A stretch of 30,326 bases of DNA from Prevotellaceae bacterium (GTDB lineage: Bacteria > Bacteroidota > Bacteroidia > Bacteroidales > UBA932), in contig JAITSM010000193.1 in assembly GCA_031287815.1 (NCBI GenBank), forward strand, positions 1 through 30,326. The letters run 5' to 3'. Position numbers and translations under genes: made by a program. Below are positions 1-8,897 of this stretch, one piece after another. The notes under the pieces were generated by a model that was not told the origin of the DNA, searched no databases, and was given only the letters and a program-made list of their open reading frames with translations. Numbering within the stretch: position 1 is the first letter of the stretch; each line of letters begins with the position of its first letter.

Positions 1-178
1 CTTTTAACTTTTAACTTTTAACTTTTAACTTTTAACTTTTAACTTTTAACTTTTAACTTTTAACTTTTAACTTTTAACTTTTAACTTTTAACTTATAACT
101 TTTAACTTTTAACTTTTAACTTTTAACTTTTAACTTTTAACTTTTAACTTTTAACTTTTAACTTTTAACTTTTAACTT
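1..178. repeat. Tandem 7-bp array (AACTTTT)n, about 25 copies
   Basis: The first 178 bases are an almost perfect run of the heptamer AACTTTT with one variant unit (AACTTAT) near position 92. The array begins before the window and its last unit runs into the ATG at 179. Every frame of this word contains TAA, so the array cannot be coding. It sits where the promoter and leader of the downstream gene should be, so copy-number changes could alter promoter spacing or leader structure; that regulatory role is inference. Confidence 0.95.
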
Positions 179-2392
179 ATGAAAAGAACAACGCTCATAG
201 CTTCCCTGCTGCTTTTAGCAGGCAGCCTGTCGGGGCAGGAGATACGGCCTTTCCGCTTCGCCGTGATTACCGACACGCACCTGAACCGAAATAACCCCCT
301 GCCGGAAGAAGACCTCCGGCGGTCGGTGGAAGATATCAATGCCGACACCACCATCCGGTTTGTGCTGGCCACCGGCGACCTCACCGAGTCGGGCGACCGC
401 GAATCGCTGCGCAAAGCAAAGGAACTGTTAGACCAACTGCATGTGAAATACTACGCCATCCCCGGCAACCACGAAACCAAGTGGAGCGAGTCGGGCGCTA
501 CCGACTTCGGGCAAATCTTCGGCGGGGAACGGTTCCAGTTTGAATACGGCGGCGTGCAGTTCTTTGGCTTCAATACCGGCCCCATTATCCGTATGATGGA
601 CGGGCATATTTCGCCGGCGGATATTGGATGGCTCCGGCGGGAGCTGGCAGTGGGCAGTTCGCAGTCGGCAGTAGCAGTCGACAGTCGGCAGTCAACAGAT
701 ACCCTGCTCCGGCGTCAGCCACTGCCCACTGCCAACTGGGAACTGCCGACTGAAACCCCGGAGCCGCCGGTGGTGCTGGTAACCCATTACCCCCTGCGCG
801 ACGAAGACGTGGATAACTGGTGCGACCTGACCAATGTTGTCCGCCATTACAATATCCGGGCTTTTATCGGCGGGCATTACCATAACAACCGGCTGTTTTT
901 CTATGACGGCATCCCCGCCTTCCTTTGCCGTTCCAACCTCCGCGATGCGCCCGACAGCGCCGGCGGTTATTCGGTCTTCGACGTCTCCCCCGACAGCATC
1001 GCCGTGTATGAACGGTTAGTAAATGGAGAATGGAAAGTGGAGAATGGAGAATGCCCTTCGGGCGATGAAAGGGAGGAAGGGGATGAAAGGGAGGAAGGGG
1101 ATGAAAGGGATGAAAGCTGGCGCCAGCCCATTCTCCATTCTCCACTCTCCATTCTCCATTCCCTGCGTCGCTGGGGCGCCTATTCCATGACCGAAAGGTA
1201 TTACAGCCCCCGCCCCGTTGCCTGCACCGGCTACGACCTTTCCGTGAATACAGCGTATCCGCAGGTGCGGGAAATCTGGAGAGACCCCTCCCCTGCCCTC
1301 TCCGAAGGGGAGGTCGCCCCCTTCTATGCGCCGCCGACAGTATACAACGGCCGAATATATGCAGGCAACGACAATGGGATATTCTCCTGCTATTCCATAG
1401 AAGATGGAAAGCTACAGTGGCGGTTTTCAGTAGGCAGTTCCCAGTCGGCAGTAGCAGTCGGCAGTAGGCAGTCAACAGATACCCTACTCCGGCATAAGCC
1501 ACTGCCTACTGAAAACTGGGAACTGCCGACTGAAAGAATCCTCGGCGCGGCGGCGGTGAATGACCGGGCGGTGGTTTTCGGTTCGGCCGACAGGCATATT
1601 TATTGCCTGCATCCCCTGACCGGCGCGCTGCTGTGGAAGTATGCCGCCGGCGAAGCCGTGCTGGGGGCGGCGGCAATAGACAATAACATGGCCTATATCG
1701 GCGCAAGCGACCATACCTTCCGCGCGCTCGACCTCGCCACCGGGCTGCCGGTATGGGAATTTACGGAAGTCAGTGGATATATCGAAACGCGCCCGCTCAT
1801 CTATAACGATGCGGTCATCTTCGGCGCATGGGACGAAACGCTGTATGCCCTGAACAAACATACCGGCGCGCTGCTGTGGAAATGGCGCGGCGGGCGTTCC
1901 GGGATGCTTTTCTCCCCAGCGGCGGTATGGCCGGTGGCGGCGCACGGAAAAGTCTTCATCACCGCTCCCGACCGCTTCCTGACCGCCATAGATGCCCAAA
2001 CCGGGACAACCGTCTGGAGAACCGGCGAAGCCACCGTTCGCGAAACCATAGGCCTCTCCGCCGACGGGGAACGGATATACAGCAAAACCATGCAGGATAG
2101 CGTTGTTTGTTTCTCAGCCACTGCCGACGTCCCGCAACGGCTGTGGACAACCAATGTGGGCTATGGTTACGACCATGCGCCCTCCATGCCGGTGGAATGC
2201 GACGGTGTGGTATACGGCAGTACCAAGAACGGGCTTATCTTCGCCCTCGACGGCCGGAGCGGCAAGCTGCTGTGGAAACACAAAATCGGAAATGCCATCA
2301 TCAACACCGTGTACCCCCTGAATGACCGGGAATGCGTGTACACCGGCGGCGACGGATTTGTCGGATTGCTGAGATATGAAAGGGAGAATTAA
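179..2392 (+). CDS. Secreted metallophosphoesterase fused to a PQQ-like beta-propeller, with three repeat-derived inserts
   Basis: A 737-residue protein. Residues 1-20 form a signal peptide ending SLSGQ, so it acts outside the cytoplasm. Residues 25-290 form a calcineurin-like phosphoesterase with all metal-site motifs: D32-x-H34, GDLTESGD at 66, GNHE at 96, THYPL, and GGHYHNN. Residues about 380-737 contain repeated blade motifs of the type TGALLWKY and GKLLWKHK, typical of PQQ-like propellers. The substrate cannot be predicted. The reading frame is interrupted but kept open by three repeat insertions (647-752, 1021-1162, 1428-1532) and a short one at 1284-1316, together encoding well over 100 residues of low-complexity Ser/Gln/Glu-rich peptide. 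The first insert lies between two metal-binding motifs. The ATG at 179 abuts the upstream heptamer array and there is no Shine-Dalgarno sequence. The signal peptide DNA closely resembles that of the cusC-type gene at 21323. Confidence 0.88.
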   Translation: MKRTTLIASLLLLAGSLSGQEIRPFRFAVITDTHLNRNNPLPEEDLRRSVEDINADTTIRFVLATGDLTESGDRESLRKAKELLDQLHVKYYAIPGNHETKWSESGATDFGQIFGGERFQFEYGGVQFFGFNTGPIIRMMDGHISPADIGWLRRELAVGSSQSAVAVDSRQSTDTLLRRQPLPTANWELPTETPEPPVVLVTHYPLRDEDVDNWCDLTNVVRHYNIRAFIGGHYHNNRLFFYDGIPAFLCRSNLRDAPDSAGGYSVFDVSPDSIAVYERLVNGEWKVENGECPSGDEREEGDEREEGDERDESWRQPILHSPLSILHSLRRWGAYSMTERYYSPRPVACTGYDLSVNTAYPQVREIWRDPSPALSEGEVAPFYAPPTVYNGRIYAGNDNGIFSCYSIEDGKLQWRFSVGSSQSAVAVGSRQSTDTLLRHKPLPTENWELPTERILGAAAVNDRAVVFGSADRHIYCLHPLTGALLWKYAAGEAVLGAAAIDNNMAYIGASDHTFRALDLATGLPVWEFTEVSGYIETRPLIYNDAVIFGAWDETLYALNKHTGALLWKWRGGRSGMLFSPAAVWPVAAHGKVFITAPDRFLTAIDAQTGTTVWRTGEATVRETIGLSADGERIYSKTMQDSVVCFSATADVPQRLWTTNVGYGYDHAPSMPVECDGVVYGSTKNGLIFALDGRSGKLLWKHKIGNAIINTVYPLNDRECVYTGGDGFVGLLRYEREN
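647..752. repeat. In-gene repeat element with core B and GCAGTCG-type heptamer arms (copy 1)
   Basis: An inverted-repeat element of about 106 bp. Its left arm is heptamers of the type GCAGTCG, its core spans 691-725 (containing CAACAGATACCC and AGCCACTGC), and its right arm is heptamers ending AACTGCCGACTG. It is translated in frame as a Ser/Gln-rich stretch containing STDTLLRRQPLPTANWELPT. A near copy lies exactly 780 bp downstream at 1428-1532, and the same core recurs in inverse orientation inside cusA near 23240-23290. Confidence 0.85.
1021..1162. repeat. In-gene hairpin element: GGAGAAT arm, GCTGGCGCCAGC core, ATTCTCC arm
   Basis: The left arm (1021-1051) is units of GGAGAAT type. It is followed by a GATGAAAGG/GAGGAAGGG purine array, the 12-bp palindrome at 1116-1127, and a right arm (1129-1160) of ATTCTCC/ACTCTCC units. 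The arms are mutually complementary. The whole element is translated in frame (NGEWKVENGE, then DEREEG repeats, then ILHSPLSILHS) at the junction between the phosphoesterase and propeller domains. Confidence 0.9.
1284..1316. repeat. Short C/G-rich inverted repeat within the coding sequence
   Basis: A CCCCTCCCCTGCCCTCTCC arm is followed by GAAGGGGAGG. It is translated in frame as PSPALSEGE. It belongs to the same family as the element at 23780-23817 in cusA and the larger intergenic inverted repeat at 13159-13326. Confidence 0.6.
1428..1532. repeat. In-gene repeat element with core B (copy 2)
   Basis: A near copy of the element at 647-752, with the core at 1471-1505. It is translated in the same frame and contains STDTLLRHKPLPTENWELPT. 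The core spacing between copies is exactly 780 bp, a multiple of three, so recombination between them would delete 260 codons without a frameshift. Confidence 0.85.
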
Positions 2393-2399
2393 ATTTCCG

Positions 2400-2407
2400 T
2401 ATCTTTG
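2400..2407 (+). promoter_or_regulatory. Bacteroidota -7 box for the pcrA-gldF-gldG operon
   Basis: TATCTTTG matches the TAnnTTTG consensus and lies 24 bp upstream of the pcrA ATG. No convincing TTG -33 box is seen at the usual distance. Confidence 0.65.
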
Positions 2408-2431
2408 TAATCCATTTTTTTTATTTCGACA

Positions 2432-4723
2432 ATGAATTTTTTAGATGATTTAAGCGACGTACAGCGTGAAGCCGTAGTTAACTACCAACAGCCGGCACTG
2501 ATTATCGCCGGCGCAGGGTCGGGCAAAACGCGCGTACTGACCTACCGCATTGCTTATCTTTTACAACAAAATGTATCCCCGCAACAAGTGCTGGCGCTGA
2601 CGTTCACCAATAAGGCGGCGCGCGAAATGAAAGAACGTATCGGTACGCTGGTGGGCGCGGGCATGGCGCGCCGCTTGTGGATGGGCACCTTCCATGCCGT
2701 TTTTGCGCGTATCCTGCGCAGCGAAGCGGAACGGCTGGGCTATCCTTCGTCGTTCACTATCTACGACACCGGCGACAGCAAAAGCGTAGTAAAAGCCTGC
2801 ATCAAAGAATTGCAGCTCGACGAAGCAAGGTACAAGCCCGGCAGCGTATTCAACCGTATTTCCATGGCAAAAAATAATTTGATACGCGCCGGCGAATATC
2901 TCGGCAATGTGCAAATCACTGCGGAAGATGCGGCAAGCCGCATGCCGCGCACAGGGGAGATTTATGCCATGTATGAACGCCGGTGCAAACTGGCGGGGGC
3001 TATGGATTTCGATGATTTGTTGCTGAACACGAATATCCTGTTCCGCGACTACCCCGATGCATTGGCGCGCTACAGCTCGCTGTTCCGGTATATTTTGGTG
3101 GATGAATACCAGGATACCAACTATGCGCAGTATTTAATCGTAAAAAAACTGGCGCAGCCGCATCACAATATTTGCGTGGTGGGCGACGATGCGCAAAGTA
3201 TTTACGCTTTTCGCGGCGCGCGGATTGAAAATATTTTAAACTTCCGCAACGACTATCCCGACTATAAGGAATACCGGCTCGAAGAAAATTACCGCTCTAC
3301 GCAAACCATTGTCAATGCCGCCAACAATCTGATAGAAAAAAACAGCCGGCAATTGCACAAAAAGTGTTTTTCGCGCGCCGAAACCGGCGAGCCGATACAC
3401 GTGTTGAACGCATTTACCGAACAGGAAGAAAGTTTTTTGGTGGCGTCGTCGATTTTTGAAACCGTGTATAATAAATTGGCGCCGTATAATGAATTTGCCA
3501 TACTGTACCGCACCAATGCCCAGTCGCGCCTCTTTGAAGAGGCCATGCGCAAAAAGAATATACCGTATAAAATTTACGGCGGCATGTCGTTTTATCAGCG
3601 GGCGGAAGTCAAAGATTTGCTGGCCTACCTGCGTTTGGTTGTCAATCCAAACGACGACGAAGCCTTTCGCCGCGCCGTGCAAACGCCTTCGCGCGGTATC
3701 GGCACCACCAGCCTCGAACGCCTGCAAGCCGCCGCCGGAGCCGAAGGAAAAAGCATGTATGAAACCTTCCTTTCGTTGCCGCCCGCAGCTATCGGGCTAC
3801 GTGCGCCGGTGCCGCAAAAGCTGCAAACCTTTTGCGACTTGATTGCCGAACTGTCGTCGTTGCAGTTTGCGCTTGACGCGCACGAACTGGCGAAGGAAGT
3901 CGCCGGACGGTCGGGCTACATCGCCGCGCTCAAGGAAACGAACAGCATGGAAAACATCGCACGGCTGGAATATGTGGAAGAACTTTTAAACAGTATCAAG
4001 GAATTTTGCGACAACACGGACAATGCCCCATCGGACGAAGGAAACGGAACAGTGACTGTCCGGCAATACCTGGAAAACGTGGCGTTGATTACCGATATGG
4101 ACAACGAGAAGGAAGAAGACCGCAATAAGGTCACGCTGATGACGGTGCACTCGGCAAAAGGGCTGGAGTTTTCGTACGTTTATATCACGGGCATGGAGGA
4201 AATGCTTTTCCCCAACAAACTTTCGTTAGACTCCAAAGAAGAGCTGGAAGAAGAACGCCGGTTGTTTTACGTGGCGCTCACCCGCGCAAAACGGCGCATT
4301 ACCGTTTCCTTTTCAAAGACGCGCTACCGTTGGGGAGAAACGGTTTCAAACCGCCCCAGCCGCTTCCTGCAAGAAATCGATGAAAGCTATTTCGATAAAC
4401 CGGTATTCCAGGAAACCGCTGCGGGCAACCTCCCGGACAACCACGGCGCATTTACCGGCTACCGGGATGCCGGACGCAAAATACCGGCACGTATCCGCCT
4501 GAAGCCCTACAATGCTTCTGCGCCGCGCGGGGCGGCGGACTTCGCAGCGGAGCAGCCGCAGGCGTTGACGGCCGGCATGCATATAGAACACGACCGTTTT
4601 GGCGCCGGCACGGTGGTTAGCGTCGAAGGCGTCCTGCCCGATACCAAAGCCATTGTCGATTTTAAAGGCCATGGCCGGAAAACATTATTGCTGAAATATG
4701 CGAAAATAAAAGTAATGTCCTGA
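2432..4723 (+). CDS. pcrA: UvrD/PcrA-family ATP-dependent 3'-5' DNA helicase
   Basis: A 763-residue superfamily 1A helicase of normal family length; such enzymes unwind DNA in nucleotide excision repair, mismatch repair and removal of RecA filaments. The helicase motifs appear in order: Walker A AGAGSGKT (about residue 27), LTFTNKAAREMKER (Ia), ILVDEYQDTN (II), VVGDDAQSIYAFRGA (III), LEENYRST (IV), MTVHSAKGLEF (V) and EERRLFYVALTRAKRR (VI). A C-terminal extension (about 680-763) ends in a PcrA/UvrD-like segment containing HDRFGAGTVVSVEG. The ATG at 2432 follows a consensus -7 box and places motif I at the usual distance from the N terminus. gldF starts 13 bp after the stop, so the three genes probably form an operon. 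PcrA and UvrD names are both used in this phylum. Confidence 0.95.
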   Translation: MNFLDDLSDVQREAVVNYQQPALIIAGAGSGKTRVLTYRIAYLLQQNVSPQQVLALTFTNKAAREMKERIGTLVGAGMARRLWMGTFHAVFARILRSEAERLGYPSSFTIYDTGDSKSVVKACIKELQLDEARYKPGSVFNRISMAKNNLIRAGEYLGNVQITAEDAASRMPRTGEIYAMYERRCKLAGAMDFDDLLLNTNILFRDYPDALARYSSLFRYILVDEYQDTNYAQYLIVKKLAQPHHNICVVGDDAQSIYAFRGARIENILNFRNDYPDYKEYRLEENYRSTQTIVNAANNLIEKNSRQLHKKCFSRAETGEPIHVLNAFTEQEESFLVASSIFETVYNKLAPYNEFAILYRTNAQSRLFEEAMRKKNIPYKIYGGMSFYQRAEVKDLLAYLRLVVNPNDDEAFRRAVQTPSRGIGTTSLERLQAAAGAEGKSMYETFLSLPPAAIGLRAPVPQKLQTFCDLIAELSSLQFALDAHELAKEVAGRSGYIAALKETNSMENIARLEYVEELLNSIKEFCDNTDNAPSDEGNGTVTVRQYLENVALITDMDNEKEEDRNKVTLMTVHSAKGLEFSYVYITGMEEMLFPNKLSLDSKEELEEERRLFYVALTRAKRRITVSFSKTRYRWGETVSNRPSRFLQEIDESYFDKPVFQETAAGNLPDNHGAFTGYRDAGRKIPARIRLKPYNASAPRGAADFAAEQPQALTAGMHIEHDRFGAGTVVSVEGVLPDTKAIVDFKGHGRKTLLLKYAKIKVMS

Positions 4724-4736
4724 TACCATCCCAACC

Positions 4737-5462
4737 ATGTTCAGTATCTTTAAAAAGGAATTAAACGCTTTCTTCTCGTCGCTCACGGGGTATTTGGCGA
4801 TAGCGGTTTTTCTAGCGGTCAATGCCTGGTTCCTTTGGATTGGCGCGGGTTCTATGAATATCCTCGACGGCGGGTTTGCAACCCTTAGCGGATTGTTTGA
4901 ATTGGCGCCGTGGTTGTTTTTATTCCTGTTGCCCGCCGTAACCATGCGTACGGTGGCCGATGAAAAGAAATCAGGCACCATTGAGTTGCTCCTCTCGCAA
5001 CCGGTAACCGAACGGCAATTGATTCTGGGAAAATATTTGGCCGCTACGGTGGTGGCGTGGCTGGCATTGTTGCCCACTTTGGTTTATTATATCAGCGTTT
5101 ATTTATTGGGGCACCCGGTGGGAAATATCGACGCCGGCGGCACGTGGGGGTCTTACATTGGCTTGCTGCTGCTGGCGGCGGGTTATGCGGCCATCGGGGT
5201 ATTTGCCTCGTCGCTTACCGACAATCAAATTATCTCGTTCATTGTGGCGGCCGCCGGATGTTTCTTCTTCTACCTGGGCTTCGACGGGCTGGCGGCATTG
5301 TTTCCTTCGGCGGATGAACTGTTGCTGCTGTTCGGTATCAACGGGCACTACCGGTCGCTCAGCCGCGGCGTGGTAGATGTGCGCGATGTGCTTTACTTCG
5401 CCGGGCTGATTGCGCTTTTCATTGAAGCGGCGCGTTTAAAACTGGAGGCGCGGAAATGGTAA
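4737..5462 (+). CDS. gldF: Gliding-motility-type ABC-2 transporter permease GldF
   Basis: A 241-residue inner-membrane protein with about six hydrophobic segments and the ABC-2 permease signature region VADEKKSGTIELLLSQPVTERQLILGKYLA after the second segment. In Flavobacterium, GldF, GldG and the ATPase GldA form an ABC transporter linked to gliding. Many non-gliding Bacteroidales keep gldF and gldG, where the substrate is unknown. No ATPase gene is in the window. The 3' end overlaps gldG by 7 bp, indicating translational coupling. Confidence 0.9.
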   Translation: MFSIFKKELNAFFSSLTGYLAIAVFLAVNAWFLWIGAGSMNILDGGFATLSGLFELAPWLFLFLLPAVTMRTVADEKKSGTIELLLSQPVTERQLILGKYLAATVVAWLALLPTLVYYISVYLLGHPVGNIDAGGTWGSYIGLLLLAAGYAAIGVFASSLTDNQIISFIVAAAGCFFFYLGFDGLAALFPSADELLLLFGINGHYRSLSRGVVDVRDVLYFAGLIALFIEAARLKLEARKW

Positions 5463-7192
5463 AACTGCCTGTAACAAAAAGAACCCGCGCTATCGCCAAA
5501 TTCATTGGCCTGGCGGCGTTGATCATCGCGCTGAATGCGGCGGCGCAGCCTTTCCTTTTCCGTATCGACCTTACCGGCGACTACCGCTATACCCTGTCGG
5601 AAGCGTCGAAGCGCGTGATGCAACAACTGGATCAGGCGGTGCAGGTATATGTTTTCCTCGACGGAAATATGTCGCTGCAATTGAAAAAACTGCGCAGTAC
5701 GATTAAGGAAACGCTGGAGGAATTAAAAGTGTATGCCGGCGTGCACCTGCGCTATGAATTTGTGAATGTGGCGGCGGAAACCGCGCCGCAAGAACTTCCG
5801 CAGGTATACGCTTCCCTTCAGGCGCGCGGGCTGACGCCGGTAACGGAAGAAGAACGGACTGCCGGCGGCGGGCGGCTGGAACGCACCGTATTTCCGGGAG
5901 CGCTGGTGGTATATACCCACATCGTCGATACGACGGTCAGCACGCGCGAGGTGGCGGTGAATTTTTTGCAGGATAATTCCGGCGCAAACTCCGACGAAAG
6001 TTTGTTGATTGCGCAACAAAACGTAGAGCCCGCCCTGACGGGCGCCATTGCGCGGATAGCGCGGAAAAACCTGCCGCGCATTGCCTTTGTGGAAGGGCAC
6101 GGCGAACTGGACGAATATGAAACCGGCGATATTTGCCGCGAACTGTCGCCTTTTGCCCGCCTCGACCGGGTAGAAATTAACGGGGACGTACATGCCCTCG
6201 ACCCTTATCAAGCGGTGATCGTCGCCAAGCCCGGCAAGGCGTGGAGCGACGCCGACAAGCTGGCGTTAGACCAGTATATCATGCACGGCGGGCGCGTGGC
6301 CTGGTTTATCGATGCGGTGGAAGTGCATCACGACAGCCTGGCCAACGGGTTTGCGACCTTGGCCTTTGCCTGTACGCACGGGCTGGACGACCAGTTATTC
6401 CGTTACGGCGTCCGCATCAATCCCGCGATAATCCAAGACCTGCAATGCGCCATGCTGCCGGTAAACATTGCCCCTGTAGGGCAAACCGCCGACTTCAAAC
6501 CCGCGCCGTGGACGTATTACCCGCTGCTGATTCCGCCGCCGGACAACGTAATTACCCGCGGCTTAAACCTTATCCTCTCGAAATACCCGGGCACGATTGA
6601 TACGCTCGGGAGAAATCCGGCGATTACCAAAAAGCATTTATTATATTCGTCGGAATACAGCCGTACGCAAGCCGTTCCCACCTTAGTGAGCCTCTCGCAA
6701 ACCATGCAACGCCCCGACCCGGCGGCGTTCGGGCAGTCGTTTTTGCCGGTGGCGGTGACGCTCGAAGGCACGTTTACCTCCGCCTTTTTAAACCGCCCGC
6801 TGCCACGTTACGCCCACCCGGAAACCTTTACTTTCAAGCCCGCGAGCGAGCCTACAAAAATGATTGTCGTAGCCGACGGCGACATTATCCGCAACGATAT
6901 CGTACGCCGCCCCGACGGCACGCGCATTTTCCCGCTGGGCTTCGACCGCTACATGAACGTACAGTTCGGCAACCGCAGTTTTGTAAAAAACAGCATTTAC
7001 TACCTGCTCGACGACGAAAGCACCATGCAAATCCGCCCCCGCGAATGGACACTGCGCCTGCTCGACAAAGCAAAAATCTTCCCTAAACGCTCGCTGTGGG
7101 TGGCGCTCAATACCGCCCTCCCCCTGTTGCTAACCCTCCTCTCCGGCGCAGCATTTGCCGGATGGCGGAAAAAGAGGAACGGCAAACGCTGA
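5456..7192 (+). CDS. gldG: GldG, extracytoplasmic/auxiliary component of the GldFG ABC transporter
   Basis: A 578-residue protein with an N-terminal membrane segment (about residues 14-34), a long extracytoplasmic region that includes the GldG-like motif FVEGHGELDEYE (about 215), and a C-terminal membrane segment (about 548-570) followed by a basic tail (WRKKRNGKR). Length and architecture match GldG. It starts inside the end of gldF with ATG and is the last gene of the operon. The next gene is convergent, 47 bp away, and no strong intrinsic terminator is seen between them. Confidence 0.9.
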   Translation: MVKLPVTKRTRAIAKFIGLAALIIALNAAAQPFLFRIDLTGDYRYTLSEASKRVMQQLDQAVQVYVFLDGNMSLQLKKLRSTIKETLEELKVYAGVHLRYEFVNVAAETAPQELPQVYASLQARGLTPVTEEERTAGGGRLERTVFPGALVVYTHIVDTTVSTREVAVNFLQDNSGANSDESLLIAQQNVEPALTGAIARIARKNLPRIAFVEGHGELDEYETGDICRELSPFARLDRVEINGDVHALDPYQAVIVAKPGKAWSDADKLALDQYIMHGGRVAWFIDAVEVHHDSLANGFATLAFACTHGLDDQLFRYGVRINPAIIQDLQCAMLPVNIAPVGQTADFKPAPWTYYPLLIPPPDNVITRGLNLILSKYPGTIDTLGRNPAITKKHLLYSSEYSRTQAVPTLVSLSQTMQRPDPAAFGQSFLPVAVTLEGTFTSAFLNRPLPRYAHPETFTFKPASEPTKMIVVADGDIIRNDIVRRPDGTRIFPLGFDRYMNVQFGNRSFVKNSIYYLLDDESTMQIRPREWTLRLLDKAKIFPKRSLWVALNTALPLLLTLLSGAAFAGWRKKRNGKR

Positions 7193-7239
7193 ACGGTTAG
7201 AAATTTTAGACGCAGAACATCGGCTCTTATTTAAAAACA

Positions 7240-8379
7240 TTACAAATCGCGTACGCAACGAACAGTACGGCTACCACCGCCATCATAATTTTCTGCATCG
7301 CCGCACCACCACGTACCGTCGCTTCCATACCATTTCCCAACTGTGCCGTTTCCTGTTTCGAACCCTGTATGTCGATAACCACACGTCCACCCACCCTCAC
7401 AGCACAGAAACAATCGCAAACCGTAGGTATCTGGGCCTCCATATTCTTCGGTAGCAAGGTACGGTTGGGGTAATTCGGTTGTGGTTGCATAAGTACAAAA
7501 CTCGTTAGTCGAAGGGAGCGCCCAACCGGGTGGACACACATCGCTATTGCGTCTCGAATTTGCATTGCCTTCCCGCGCTCCGGCGCCTTGTGCGGTGGAA
7601 TTATAAAAACGCCCGCAATCATAATGAGCGCCACAACTGCGGTCAGTACCTCGAATGGTATAACCAGTTGCCGTCGGGTTCGGTTTCCCGTCCCATACTA
7701 AATCATCTGCCATCCACCAAGTATTGGTCGGCATGCGCACGATACGATAAATGTGATTATCCCGCGTATCTTTTATATATGCTTCCCAATTCTGTGCGCC
7801 ACCAGCACGCTGTTGGCATGGATAAGAAGCATTCATGTGCAAATCCATGCCGACATATTTACAAAAATAGCTCGGACAACCGGTCTCATCCGTCATGGTA
7901 ATTGGAGTAATGGTCAAAGATGATTGCGTTATCGTTGTTCCGGATACTATTTGTGTATTGCCGTTTGCATCTTTCAGCATAAATGGAGGTGTTCCTCTTA
8001 ATGTATAAGCGCCGTCAATGTAATCAAGTATATTCGGCGGATAGTCGCTGCCGTAGGCGCACCAGTTGAATTTGCCGGTGACGTTGCTCAACGTGGCGGT
8101 AACGGTCGTGGAATTGCCATATACATAAAAGCCTCGTTCGTTAGCTTCGTCGTAGCTTCCACCGGCTATGGACACCGGGCTGATAGTTGCCGGAGCAAAG
8201 GCGCCGGCGACCGAACAAAAATCTACCCACACCCACACGCGGTTGTTGGCAGCAGTTGTCCATTCGACACCGAAAGTTACCTGTTGGTTGTCATAATCTA
8301 CGCTGATAGGCGTAACAGTCGCTTGCGCAAAGGCGGCACAGCCTGCAAGCATAGCTAAAAGAAAGAAAATTTTTTTCAT
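7240..8379 (-). CDS. Secreted FISUMP-domain surface protein (paralogue of 11660-13045)
   Basis: A 379-residue protein with a signal peptide (MKKIFFLLAMLAGCAAFAQA). The N-terminal domain (about 20-130) contains VEWTTAANNRVWVWVDF and FNWCAYGSDYPPN; very similar motifs occur in the 461-residue protein at 11660. The C-terminal part (about 190-379) matches the FISUMP pattern (Fibrobacter succinogenes major paralogous domain): DTRDNHIYRIVRM, WWMADDLVWDG, a Cys-rich middle, VCPPGWALPSTNEF, and a C-terminal RTVRCVRDL. This domain has a C-type-lectin-like fold and is common in secreted or surface proteins of Bacteroidota and Fibrobacterota; the ligand is unknown. The gene has a canonical promoter about 410 bp upstream and an unusually long, structured 5' leader. 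Confidence 0.85.
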   Translation of the reverse strand: MKKIFFLLAMLAGCAAFAQATVTPISVDYDNQQVTFGVEWTTAANNRVWVWVDFCSVAGAFAPATISPVSIAGGSYDEANERGFYVYGNSTTVTATLSNVTGKFNWCAYGSDYPPNILDYIDGAYTLRGTPPFMLKDANGNTQIVSGTTITQSSLTITPITMTDETGCPSYFCKYVGMDLHMNASYPCQQRAGGAQNWEAYIKDTRDNHIYRIVRMPTNTWWMADDLVWDGKPNPTATGYTIRGTDRSCGAHYDCGRFYNSTAQGAGAREGNANSRRNSDVCPPGWALPSTNEFCTYATTTELPQPYLATEEYGGPDTYGLRLFLCCEGGWTCGYRHTGFETGNGTVGKWYGSDGTWWCGDAENYDGGGSRTVRCVRDL

Positions 8380-8600
8380 AATAATATAATTTAAGGTTAA
8401 TATTGATTTTTTTGTCTATGTTCTACTGTCTACAAGCCTATGTTCTGTTTTCGCAGCTTTAGGGTTGTTTCCAAACACAAACTTTTCTTTATAAAACAAC
8501 CCCTCGCTACGATTATTTATTCGCTGCCAATAAACACAAAAACATTTTTTATTTTCGTGTTTTAGTTAGGTTTAATTTTTATTTTCGGTAATAACAAAAA

Positions 8601-8787
8601 TTAAACGTGAACTCCACTCACTAAACAAAGGTTTTCGACGACCTATAACAACATAAGCAAAAGTTCACGTTTCTATGTGAATTTGGGGTTTATTCGTTGT
8701 TATATAAATTGTCGAAATTCTTGTTTAGAATAAAGCCGGTATATCTTTAATATACCTTTCCAAAATGAGAAAGAACGTTCTGTTGGT
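8601..8787 (-). ncRNA. Structured 5' leader RNA, copy 1 (homologous to 11373-11542)
   Basis: Just downstream of a consensus promoter the minus strand folds into nested helices: 8728-8721 with 8628-8621, 8717-8711 with 8639-8633, 8704-8696 with 8652-8644, and an apical hairpin 8681-8677 with 8668-8664 (loop ATAGAAAC). The segment 8672-8662 is also perfectly complementary over 11 bp to 8613-8603 downstream, forming a pseudoknot or an alternative pairing. The leader of the paralogous gene at 11660 has the same architecture with different base pairs and the shared unpaired or flanking words AGAAACGTG, TTTTGCTTAT and TAGGT. About 220 further nucleotides separate it from the ATG and contain more hairpins, for example GGGTTGTTT with AAACAACCC. 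A riboswitch-like or protein-binding leader is possible; the family is not recognised. Confidence 0.75.
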
Positions 8788-8788
8788 G

Positions 8789-8819
8789 CAAATGTATTAT
8801 TTTATTTTTTATCTACAAA
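8789..8819 (-). promoter_or_regulatory. Canonical Bacteroidota promoter for the FISUMP gene at 7240-8379
   Basis: On the minus strand TTTG (8819-8816), a 19-bp spacer and TACATTTG (8796-8789) match the TTTG-N19-21-TAnnTTTG consensus. Transcription should start near 8782, about 400 nt upstream of the ATG. Confidence 0.85.
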
Positions 8820-8897
8820 ATTTTTTTTCAGAACGACGAGTCGATGGGTTCGCCCACGCCCACCGGTACACCGCGATGACACTTTTTCCATAAAGAG

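Noticed and set aside
864..1502. 212-residue minus-strand frame opposite the phosphoesterase
   Set aside because: It is a shadow of the plus-strand gene and of stop-free repeat arrays; it has no start context or family motif.
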